Shown here piece by piece: positions 1 through 6,499 of a stretch of 17,716 nt of DNA. The position numbers and the translations under genes are program-made. The stretch lies in contig CALLWN010000140.1 of NCBI GenBank assembly GCA_938016505.1, positions 1-17,716 of the forward strand, given 5' to 3'. Source of the DNA: an uncultured Sphingomonadaceae bacterium. GTDB taxonomy: Bacteria; Pseudomonadota; Alphaproteobacteria; Sphingomonadales; Sphingomonadaceae. Position 1 is the stretch's first letter; each line of letters starts with the position of its first letter. The notes under the pieces are model-generated. The model did no database searches. It had not been told where the DNA came from and saw only the letters and a program-made list of their open reading frames with translations.

Positions 1-281
1 CTCCCCTCGCGCCCGACGATGTAGCCGTTGGGGCGGCCATTCTCGGCGAAGGCCCGTTCGATTGCCTTGGCAACCCCGGCCGCACCCTTGCCGAACGCCC
101 TGTCGGCTGCGCTGACGACTTCATCGAGACTGAAGCCGGAACCCTCGGGGTTTGATGCAGACCCTGTTGCAGGCGACGCAGCCGCAGCCGCAGCCCCGCC
201 AGGCGCCTGCCCACCGGCGGCCGGCACGGCGACGGCGACGGCGACCGCAACGACGGCCAACATCCTGAGGCGTGTGAACAT
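1..281 (-). CDS. EipA-like DUF1134 envelope protein, C-terminus cut by window edge
   Basis: The first 93 residues are visible; the gene runs off the left edge. The ATG at 281 is preceded by GGAGAG about 7 nt upstream. The N-terminus is a signal peptide with a short charged start (MFTRLRM) and an Ala/Val hydrophobic run, then a Gly/Ala/Pro-rich linker. From about residue 50 the pattern FSLDEVVSAADRAFGKGAAG, then an A-x-E-x-A-F helix and NGRPNGYIVGREG, matches my memory of the DUF1134 family, named EipA after the Brucella periplasmic protein linked to cell-envelope integrity. Function in this organism is inferred from the family only. It lies on the same strand as the FAH hydrolase gene but 69 bases downstream, so it may have its own promoter or be read through. 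Confidence 0.72.
   Translation of the reverse strand, partial: MFTRLRMLAVVAVAVAVAVPAAGGQAPGGAAAAAASPATGSASNPEGSGFSLDEVVSAADRAFGKGAAGVAKAIERAFAENGRPNGYIVGREG
228..245. repeat. Three tandem GGCGAC hexamers inside a signal-peptide region
   Basis: Three perfect copies of GGCGAC lie back to back within the EipA-like gene. On the coding strand they read GTCGCC and encode Val-Ala repeats in the hydrophobic core of the signal peptide. Slippage of one unit would keep the frame and change the core by two residues. Confidence 0.7.
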
Positions 282-350
282 TTCCGATCTCTCCGGGCTT
301 CGAGGTGAATCAACCCTGAATCGCCGGACACAGCATCGCGGATTGCCCAT

Positions 351-1010
351 TCAGGTTTCTGCAGCCACCGGATTGCGGAGCAGCGGCAGGCCGCTCACTT
401 CCACTTCCACAACGTCGCCGGGGAACAGGTAGCGTGGAGGTGTGCGCTTCTCGCCGACACCTGCGCAGGTCCCGGTCGCAATCACGTCACCCTCGCGCAA
501 CAGGGTGAAGTTGCTGATGTAGGCGATCAGCGTCTCCACGTCGAACAGCATCAGCGAGGTGTCGGTCTCCTGCATCGTGATGCCGTTGACGCGCGTGACG
601 AGCCTGTGCGCACGCCAGTCGCCGAAGGCCCCTGGCGCCACGAGTTCGGGGCCAATGCTGCCCGACCGGTCGAAATTCTTGCCAGGCGTGAACTGGCTGG
701 TGTGTCGTTGCCAGTCGCGGACCGAGCCGTCCATGAAGCAGGTCCATCCTCCGACATGGGCAAGTGCGTCCTTCCGGGCGATGTGGCGCCCTGCCCTGCC
801 GATCACGACGGCAAGCTCGCCTTCATAGTCGAGACAATCCGAATTGCCCGGTTTCACGATTGCCTCGCCCGCACGCACCAGGGACGCTGGGGTGCGCAGG
901 AACAGCATGGGGTGGGCATTGGCTTCGCCGCGGCCCATCTCGTCGCGGTGGGCTGCATAGTTGACTGCGGCACAGAAGATTCGCGCCGAAGGCTCAGGGA
1001 ACCAGCTCAT
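351..1010 (-). CDS. Fumarylacetoacetate hydrolase (FAH) family protein
   Basis: A 219-residue single-domain FAH-fold protein, in the size range of FAHD1-type acylpyruvases and fumarylpyruvate hydrolases. Residues expected to bind the divalent metal are visible: the E-x-E of DYEGELAVVIG (E63, E65), D94 of CFMDGSVRDWQ, and an early His in NYAAHRDE (H21). FTPGKNFDRSGSIGPELV and GDVIATGTCAGVG are further family blocks. It probably cleaves or decarboxylates a small 2-oxo diacid; the substrate cannot be read from sequence. The ATG at 1010 overlaps the pdeM stop as ATGA and has GGAG about 6 nt upstream, so I prefer it to the TTG at 1028 that would add six residues. Translational coupling to pdeM is likely, though no biochemical link between the two is obvious. 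Confidence 0.88.
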   Translation of the reverse strand: MSWFPEPSARIFCAAVNYAAHRDEMGRGEANAHPMLFLRTPASLVRAGEAIVKPGNSDCLDYEGELAVVIGRAGRHIARKDALAHVGGWTCFMDGSVRDWQRHTSQFTPGKNFDRSGSIGPELVAPGAFGDWRAHRLVTRVNGITMQETDTSLMLFDVETLIAYISNFTLLREGDVIATGTCAGVGEKRTPPRYLFPGDVVEVEVSGLPLLRNPVAAET

Positions 1011-1699
1011 GCCATGCTCCGGTTGCAATCGAGACGGACAAGGCCGCGCGCCGTCGGCAGCAGGCCGACCGGCGATGCACCGAGCGCCGCCGCGAGATCG
1101 GGGCTCGCGATATCGAGACCCCCAGCGTAGCTGCCATAGGCGGGCAGGACCAGCCGATCACCGGCGAGCGCGAAGCAGCGCCGGGCCGACCCGCGCCCGC
1201 CGGCGAGTCGTGCCTTGGGATGGAAATGGCCCGAGACTTCCGGCCCGGCCCGGCCGGCCACAGCGACATGCCGGAAGACAATTCCGCGAACCTCGACTTC
1301 ATCAGCGACCTGACCACCAAGCAGGGCTGGCGAAACGCCGTCATGATTGCCGGCAATCCAGGTCCAGTCCGCAGCGTCGATCAGCGCCGCCAGCCGGGCG
1401 CGGTCCGCCTCGACCAGGCGGCGCGGCCCGTCGGGGTCGTGAAAACTGTCGCCGAGCACCAGCACCCGGCGCGCCCCCGTCGACTGAATCGCCAGCGCGA
1501 GCCGGGACAGGGTTTCGCGACTGTCATAGGGTGGCACCAGCCAGCCCTGCCGGGCGAAGGCGCTCCCCTTCTCGAGATGAAGGTCGGCAACCGCAAGAAG
1601 CTCCGCATCGGGCCACCAGAGCGCTCCGCACGCCAGCGGAACGAGCGCATGACCGGCGAATGGAAGCGCGTGGGCCACTTGGGAACAGATAGCGAACAT
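1007..1699 (-). CDS. pdeM: Ligase-associated DNA damage response metallophosphoesterase PdeM
   Basis: A 230-residue calcineurin-like phosphoesterase. The metal-binding motifs appear in order: DLHLEKGS (D39, H41), GDSFHD (D84), GNHD (N118-D120) and SGHFHPKA (H158, H160), followed by PAYGSYAGGLD. The phrases DLHLEKGSAFA and SGHFHPKA are characteristic of PdeM, the endonuclease-like member of a bacterial repair set that also contains an ATP-dependent ligase, an Lhr-like helicase and an MBL-fold exonuclease. None of those partners is in this window. The ATG at 1699 lies 17 bases after the wzi-like stop and has no clear Shine-Dalgarno sequence, so coupling to the upstream gene is likely. The gene overlaps the following FAH gene by 4 bases. 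Confidence 0.87.
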   Translation of the reverse strand: MFAICSQVAHALPFAGHALVPLACGALWWPDAELLAVADLHLEKGSAFARQGWLVPPYDSRETLSRLALAIQSTGARRVLVLGDSFHDPDGPRRLVEADRARLAALIDAADWTWIAGNHDGVSPALLGGQVADEVEVRGIVFRHVAVAGRAGPEVSGHFHPKARLAGGRGSARRCFALAGDRLVLPAYGSYAGGLDIASPDLAAALGASPVGLLPTARGLVRLDCNRSMA

Positions 1700-1716
1700 G
1701 CGTGCCGACGCAAGGG

Positions 1717-3192
1717 TCAGAACCGGGTCTTCCAGCCGGCTTCCAGCTGCACGGCCCGATCCTTCGTGCCAGGCGTGTCGGGCCGGTCACCCTGAACCCG
1801 GAGCTCCAGCCGGACATCACCGAATTGCGTCGGCAGATCGGCTCCGGCCGTCCCGATGGTGAAACGTTCGTTCGTGACCGAGATCCTGTAGGTCGGGGTT
1901 TCGCGCACGTTGATGTTTGCCTCCCGTACCGAGGCGTAGAAACGGCGGTTGCGTCGGTCGGTCACTGCCGCATCGAAGGAGAGCATCCGGGTGTCGCCGT
2001 CGAGCGAGAAACCGATGGGACGGCGATCATAGGTGAAACCGCCAGTGTAGATGAAGTTGTTGTAGAGCGATCCGGGAAACTTGTTGCCGCCAAAGAAATT
2101 TGACGCGAGCGAGTCGACATACTCGATGCCCGCCGAATAGGTTGCGCCCGTGGTTCCGATCGGGCCGTGAAGCCGGCCGCCGCCACGCCTTGCAAACTGC
2201 TCAATCAGGATGTTGTCGGCATCTTCGGCCACCGTCTCGAAGAACAGCTTGCCGCCGTGGCCGGCGGTTCCGAGACGAAAGGCATAGGCGAGGTCGAAGC
2301 CGGCAAGCTGGTTGCCGGGCTCGTTGGGAGTCCCGGTGTTGTCGGCGTCTCCAAGCCCGATGAAGGCGTTGACGAACGTCTTGAAGTCACAGGGCCGGCC
2401 ACGGCCGCACAGCTGCATGGCCCGGTTGAGGCCAACCGTCACGCCCGTCACAGGTTCGAACTCGAGGCGCATGGCCACGACTGCCGTGTTCCGAAAGTCG
2501 CGGTCCTCGTCGAGCACGCCGCCGAACATGTCGAACCTGACCGGTCCGAGCCATTTGAGGACCGGGACCTCGATCCGTTTCGGCTCGAGCACCTTGAACC
2601 CGACCTTCGGAAACGGGCGGGAGGATGTGGAAAACAGCAACCCGCCGTCCTGGCTCGGCCCCCAGTATGTCTCGACATGACCGCCATAAAGGGCCCAGTT
2701 GCCGAGATGCATCGCAGCAAACAGCGGGCGGAACTGGACTCCGCCGCCTTCCGCAGTTGCTGCTGTGGCACCGCGCCGGACATAGCCCAGCCCCCAGCCG
2801 AATGTGACGCGGCGCAGGTCATGCTCGGCGCCCACCTCCATGTCGACGTCGCCGCGCGCCGTGTCCTGGAAGCTGCGGACCAGCGCTGGTTCATTGGTCA
2901 GCTTCACTTCAGACCGGAACCTGTTCCTCTGCCTGTTATAATCGGAAAGCAGCTGGACCCGGCGCACCGCCGCGGCCACGCCGGGGGGCAAGGCCAGCCC
3001 CTCGGCGCGGGCGAGCCCGCGGTCGATCTGTGCCCAGGGCAAGGGCCAGCTTTCGGCGGGACCGGTGACCAGGCCGAAGGATCGCATGAGGTCGATATCG
3101 GCCCGGAGCCTCGCGTCACCCGGATCGGCCCACGGCCCCGCGGCCGCCGGAAGCGCCCCGGCCGCCACCAGCAGGGCAACCGCGACCCTCAC
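1717..3192 (-). CDS. Wzi-family capsule assembly/outer-membrane beta-barrel protein
   Basis: A 491-residue protein with a signal peptide (MRVAVALLVAAGALPAAAG, likely cut near residue 18-19). A short helical region with LRADIDLM and WPLPWAQI follows, as in Wzi-family N-termini. A long stretch of alternating polar/hydrophobic strands then ends in a terminal Phe (GWKTRF), the usual outer-membrane barrel signal. E. coli Wzi is an 18-strand barrel lectin that anchors capsule; many distant members lack a known ligand, so a capsule role here is only a family inference. It starts with GTG at 3192, overlapping the nucleotidyltransferase stop as GTGA, with GGAG about 10 nt upstream. Its place directly behind the inositol genes suggests a cell-surface role for the cluster, but this is not shown. 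Confidence 0.78.
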   Translation of the reverse strand: MRVAVALLVAAGALPAAAGPWADPGDARLRADIDLMRSFGLVTGPAESWPLPWAQIDRGLARAEGLALPPGVAAAVRRVQLLSDYNRQRNRFRSEVKLTNEPALVRSFQDTARGDVDMEVGAEHDLRRVTFGWGLGYVRRGATAATAEGGGVQFRPLFAAMHLGNWALYGGHVETYWGPSQDGGLLFSTSSRPFPKVGFKVLEPKRIEVPVLKWLGPVRFDMFGGVLDEDRDFRNTAVVAMRLEFEPVTGVTVGLNRAMQLCGRGRPCDFKTFVNAFIGLGDADNTGTPNEPGNQLAGFDLAYAFRLGTAGHGGKLFFETVAEDADNILIEQFARRGGGRLHGPIGTTGATYSAGIEYVDSLASNFFGGNKFPGSLYNNFIYTGGFTYDRRPIGFSLDGDTRMLSFDAAVTDRRNRRFYASVREANINVRETPTYRISVTNERFTIGTAGADLPTQFGDVRLELRVQGDRPDTPGTKDRAVQLEAGWKTRF

Positions 3193-3890
3193 TGGCGGAA
3201 GCTCCGCGCGGCAAGTGTCAGCGCTCTTGCGTCATCCACGTCGAACCAGAAGGCGTCCCCGATGTCGGTGGCCCTGGCGCATCCCTGCCGGGCCAGCGCT
3301 CGCACCCCATCGGACAGCGACGGTGCCGAGAAAGGGGCGAGTGCCTCGATGAGCGCCGGGCCAATGAGGAACGCGCCGCAGTCATAGGCATCGTAGAGCC
3401 GAAGGGCCTTCCCGATATCGATGATCCGGCTCCCGTCGGTGCGCACCCGCGTCACGTCTGACTCGTCGACAGCCGGATGCCCGAGCCGTCGGTCGACCGC
3501 AAGTGCGAGACCTGGTTCGGGCTGACCGCCAGCGACAAGCCGTTCCAGCAGCGAGGGAGACACCAGATGGTCGGCCATGAGAAGCAGCGAACCCGGCCGC
3601 ACATGGTCCCGCGCTGCAAGCAGGGAAACGCCGTTCGGCGCAGATGCCCAGTGCGGGTTTTCAACCGTCGTGACGCCCTCAAGACCGGAGAGCGCAGCGG
3701 CAACCGCTTCCCCCTCGTGGCCGGTCACCACGCAGACGCCCCGGGCGCCAGCAGCGCGCGCCGCATCGATCGCGTGGATGACAAGCGGTTTCCCGGCCAC
3801 CATCGCGAGTGGCTTGACCAGCGCCACATTGCGCAGGCGGGTGCCTGCGCCTGCAGCGAGAATCACCGCGTTCCGGTCGGCCACCGACAC
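3189..3890 (-). CDS. Nucleotidyltransferase resembling CTP:inositol-1-phosphate cytidylyltransferase
   Basis: About 233 residues with the sugar-nucleotidyltransferase Rossmann fold. The NTP-binding signature LAAGAGTRL (residues 11-19) is followed by KP (26-27) and VAGKPL, then NPHWASAPNGVSLLAA and LLLMADHLVSP, where D107-H108 supply the metal-binding Asp. The MADH motif and the size match the IPCT domain that makes CDP-inositol from CTP and inositol 1-phosphate in the di-myo-inositol-phosphate pathway. Location right behind inositol-phosphate synthase supports that substrate; a choline-phosphate or sugar-phosphate substrate is not excluded. The start is uncertain. I chose GTG at 3890, just past the synthase stop at 3902; GTG at 3884 is equally possible, neither has a visible Shine-Dalgarno, and a longer version from GTG 3995 would overlap the synthase by about 90 bases. 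Confidence 0.72.
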   Translation of the reverse strand: MSVADRNAVILAAGAGTRLRNVALVKPLAMVAGKPLVIHAIDAARAAGARGVCVVTGHEGEAVAAALSGLEGVTTVENPHWASAPNGVSLLAARDHVRPGSLLLMADHLVSPSLLERLVAGGQPEPGLALAVDRRLGHPAVDESDVTRVRTDGSRIIDIGKALRLYDAYDCGAFLIGPALIEALAPFSAPSLSDGVRALARQGCARATDIGDAFWFDVDDARALTLAARSFRQ

Positions 3891-3901
3891 GGGGGCGGAT
3901 G

Positions 3902-5026
3902 TCAGTACGACGTGTCGGGAAAGGTCCCGCCCAGGAATGCCTCGACTGCCGCCTCGGCATCCTCGTCGCGCATCTGGACGGGCGGATGCTTGCACCAGGC
4001 AGCCGAAGGGCCAGCGAGCACCCCGCCGACGCCGCGGTCGAGCGCGATGCGCGCCGCGCGGATCATGTCGATCGCAACCCCGGCGCTGTTGGGACTGTCC
4101 TCGACGGAAAGGCGCAACTCGATGTGCATCGGCACGCCGCCGAAAAGCTGGCCCTCGAGCCGAACGAAGGCCACCTTGTTGTCCTTCTGCCAGGCGACAT
4201 AATCCGACGGGCCGACGTGAATATCCTCGGCATCGAGCGGGCGCTCGGTTGCGGACTGCACCGCTTCGGTCTTGGAGCGCTTCTTGCTCGCCAGGCGGTC
4301 GCGATTGAGCATGTTGAGGAAGTCGGTATTGCCGCCGGTGTTGAGCTGGTAGGTCCGGTCGAGCCGGACCCCGCGGCGCGCGAACAGGTCAACCAGGGTC
4401 CGGTGCACGATGGTTGCACCAAGCTGGGCCTTGATGTCATCGCCGATGAGCGGGAGACGCGCGTCGGCAAAGCGCTTTGCCCAGTCCGGATTGCTCGCAA
4501 CGAACACGGGCATGGCATTGACGAACGCAGCGCCGGCCTTGAGCGCGGCCTCCGCGTAGAAGGCCGTTGCCTGCTCGCTGCCGACCGGCATGTAGTTGAT
4601 GAGGACCTGGGTCTCGGAGCGCCGCAGATGCTCGGCAGCCTCGGAAACGCTGGGCTGGGGCAAGTCGGCCACACGGAAGCTGCGCTCGGCGGGCGCCTCG
4701 AGCATGTGGGGCGACACGCCATCGCAGACGGCGCCCATGGCAACGCGGGCACCTGTTGCGGGAACATGATCGCAGAAGATCGCAGTGCAGTTGGGCGCTG
4801 CGAAGATCGCCTCTGCAACATCCTTCCCGACCTTGCGCGGATCGACGTCGAAGGCAGCGACGATGCGCAGGTCCTTCGGGCGATAGCCGCACATGTCCCA
4901 TCGCGACAATCCGATGGCGTCGTTGGCACCGCCATTGCTGTAGTGGGCGATACCCTGCACCAGGGAACTGGCGCAGTTCCCAACACCGGCGAGCGCGACA
5001 TTGATGGACAAGCTCGGCGTCCTCAT
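3902..5026 (-). CDS. ino1: Inositol-3-phosphate synthase (myo-inositol-1-phosphate synthase)
   Basis: About 374 residues. It converts glucose 6-phosphate to 1D-myo-inositol 3-phosphate (= L-myo-inositol 1-phosphate) using NAD. The Rossmann loop GVGNCASS sits at residues 14-21. Further blocks typical of the compact actinobacterial/archaeal enzyme are GDDIKAQLGATIVHR, YQLNTGGNTDFLNML, SKKRSKTEAV, VGPSDYVAW, EDSPNSAGVAIDMIR and ALDRGVGG. The active-site lysines of the SKK and SKT regions are present. The start is uncertain. ATG at 5026 has GAGG abutting it, too close for a normal Shine-Dalgarno; a TTG 15 bases downstream has GAGGA at good spacing; and GTG at 5059 would add 11 residues that look unrelated to the family. 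It lies 52 bases behind the transferase fusion and just ahead of the IPCT-like gene. Confidence 0.93.
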   Translation of the reverse strand: MRTPSLSINVALAGVGNCASSLVQGIAHYSNGGANDAIGLSRWDMCGYRPKDLRIVAAFDVDPRKVGKDVAEAIFAAPNCTAIFCDHVPATGARVAMGAVCDGVSPHMLEAPAERSFRVADLPQPSVSEAAEHLRRSETQVLINYMPVGSEQATAFYAEAALKAGAAFVNAMPVFVASNPDWAKRFADARLPLIGDDIKAQLGATIVHRTLVDLFARRGVRLDRTYQLNTGGNTDFLNMLNRDRLASKKRSKTEAVQSATERPLDAEDIHVGPSDYVAWQKDNKVAFVRLEGQLFGGVPMHIELRLSVEDSPNSAGVAIDMIRAARIALDRGVGGVLAGPSAAWCKHPPVQMRDEDAEAAVEAFLGGTFPDTSY

Positions 5027-5030
5027 CCTC

Positions 5031-5050
5031 GTGGCCACGCGGACACCGCG
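5031..5050. repeat. Two adjacent palindromes just upstream of the inositol-phosphate synthase start
   Basis: GTGGCCAC (5031-5038) is a perfect 8-base palindrome. It shares its last base with a hairpin-forming CGCGG-ACA-CCGCG (5038-5050). Both sit 5-24 bases ahead of the ATG at 5026, where a leader RNA hairpin or operator would act. The gap also contains an AT-richer stretch (about 5059-5078) that contrasts with the surrounding high GC. A regulatory role is inferred; chance palindromes are common in GC-rich DNA. Confidence 0.3.
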
Positions 5051-5078
5051 CTGACACACAATTGAAATCTTCGGTTAC

Positions 5079-6434
5079 TCAGCTAGCTTGCCCGCTCCGC
5101 TTCGGCAAGAAAGCATAATGCGTTGCCTCCAGATTCCGGCGCGCGGCCGGGGCCTCCTGTCGGACGAACGCCGTCAGGCGAAACAGAAACCGCCAGTGGG
5201 CAATGGCGAACGTGAGCGAGGCATATCCCATGAGCGCGACGAACCCCTCCCACCAAAGTCCTGCCACGCCAAAGGGAAGCAGCGTCCAGAAGAAGGTGTT
5301 GCGCCGGCCGGCAACCAGCCTGAAGTGTCTCTCGAAGGGGCCCCAGTCGTCGAGTTGCCGGCCAGTCATGCGGCGAAAGATCTCGCCGTGAATCGCCTCG
5401 AGGAAGGCAAAGACGATGATGATGGCAGCGATCAGCCAAGCCGCAAGACCATGGCCCTGGCCAGCGAACCACCAACCGAGCGCCGCGAACCAGCCATATT
5501 CCAGGATCTTGTCGAGAACATGCTCAAGATCGCCCCAGCGGGAGAACTCCACCCGGGTCCGCGCAAGCTTGCCGTCGACCCCATCGAGCGGACCGATCAC
5601 GAGGATGAGCACGAGCGCCGGAAGCAGCGCACCGGTTGCGAGAAGTCCGATGGCGATGACGCCGAGCACGGCCGTTGCAAGCGTGACCATGTTGGGGGTG
5701 ACGGCCGTTGGCCACAGAAGCCGCACGATCGCATTCTCGACCGGCGGATGAAGCCAGCGGGCCGGCCAGTCGAGGCAGCCTTTCTGCGCGGCCGCCAGAA
5801 GCTGCTGCTCGGCTTCGCTGCGGCCCCCTGCCGAGACCGGCCTTGCCCACACGAAGGGAACATCGCGCCTGCGACCCTCGGCATAGGTCGGCAGCGACGC
5901 AACGGGAACCAGCACGGCGTCTGCGGCAAGGACAGCGCGAAGCAGGGTGCCCACAGGCTCCCAATCGGGGTGGCTGGCAAGCGCATCCGCTGCGTTCCGG
6001 CACGGCATGCGTGCCACCGATGCCCAGTGCTCGGACGCACCGAGCCGCTCGGCACCGGCTGGCGGCGCCTCGTCGAAAACCAGCACCTTCGCGCCGGCAG
6101 GCCCGCGGGCAACTGCCTCGACGAGACGCTCGTCGACCACGACCCCGGGCTCCACAAGCAGCAGGTCTCCCGTCTCGCCCGAAAGCAGTCGGGCAAGCTC
6201 TGCTCCGCTCGGGCAGAGGATCACCCGGCCCAGCCCGACAAGCCGCCGCTCGATATCCGCCGGAAGCGCCGCGCCGAGCACGATCACCCCGGCGGCACCA
6301 GCCCGAAAGGCGAGCCGCACCTGCCGCTCGAGGATCGTGCGCCCCGCGACCTCGCAGAGCCCGCGACGGGTCTGGCCCGGGACCGCATCGCCTGCCGACA
6401 CGAGGGCGACGAGGCGAGAGGCGGATACCGGCAT
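5079..6434 (-). CDS. Fusion: degenerate IPCT-like nucleotidyltransferase plus CDP-alcohol phosphatidyltransferase
   Basis: A 451-residue protein. Residues 1 to about 215 keep a nucleotidyltransferase layout but not its chemistry. The Gly-rich NTP loop is replaced by VSAGDAVPG, the Lys-Pro by Arg-Gly (24-25), and the metal Asp-His position by Pro-Gly in LLLVEPGVVV (91-100). Residues 230-430 are a polytopic CDP-alcohol phosphatidyltransferase domain with TPN (246-248) and DGVDGKLAR (D284, D287, G288, A291, R292). The second half of the catalytic motif is altered: GDLEHVLD replaces G-x3-D-x3-D, one residue short, with Glu at the third acidic position. The architecture matches bifunctional IPCT/DIPPS enzymes, which join CDP-inositol to inositol phosphate. 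I infer a membrane inositol-phosphodiester synthase that no longer makes its own CDP-inositol; acceptor unknown. The ATG at 6434 has GGGAGA only 0-1 nt away, so initiation may be weak or the start misplaced. Confidence 0.75.
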   Translation of the reverse strand: MPVSASRLVALVSAGDAVPGQTRRGLCEVAGRTILERQVRLAFRAGAAGVIVLGAALPADIERRLVGLGRVILCPSGAELARLLSGETGDLLLVEPGVVVDERLVEAVARGPAGAKVLVFDEAPPAGAERLGASEHWASVARMPCRNAADALASHPDWEPVGTLLRAVLAADAVLVPVASLPTYAEGRRRDVPFVWARPVSAGGRSEAEQQLLAAAQKGCLDWPARWLHPPVENAIVRLLWPTAVTPNMVTLATAVLGVIAIGLLATGALLPALVLILVIGPLDGVDGKLARTRVEFSRWGDLEHVLDKILEYGWFAALGWWFAGQGHGLAAWLIAAIIIVFAFLEAIHGEIFRRMTGRQLDDWGPFERHFRLVAGRRNTFFWTLLPFGVAGLWWEGFVALMGYASLTFAIAHWRFLFRLTAFVRQEAPAARRNLEATHYAFLPKRSGQAS

Positions 6435-6499
6435 TCTCCCGCATTAGGAGTGCGGAACCCGGCTTGCCAAGGCGGGCAGGCTCGGCGAGGCCGCAGCCT
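6435..6499. promoter_or_regulatory. Divergent intergenic region between the two phosphatidyltransferase genes
   Basis: These 65 bases separate the minus-strand fusion gene from the plus-strand phosphatidyltransferase and must hold, or lie close to, both start signals unless promoters sit inside the genes. Two small inverted repeats are visible: CCGCA-TTAGGAG-TGCGG (6439-6455) and CTTG-C-CAAG (6463-6471). I see no convincing -35/-10 pair. Operator function is a guess from the position. Confidence 0.3.

Noticed and set aside
282..350. Possible promoter or terminator between the FAH gene and the EipA-like gene
   Set aside because: A TTGATT is present on the minus strand, but no matching -10 at proper spacing and no stem with a T-run could be supported.
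3899..5065. Plus-strand open frame (388 codons) opposite inositol-phosphate synthase
   Set aside because: Antisense to a well-conserved enzyme; no recognisable domain.
5708..6499. Upstream extension of the plus-strand phosphatidyltransferase frame
   Set aside because: It lies antisense inside the fusion gene and is Arg/Pro/Ala-rich. The GTG at 6500 has a ribosome site and the family-like sequence starts soon after it.
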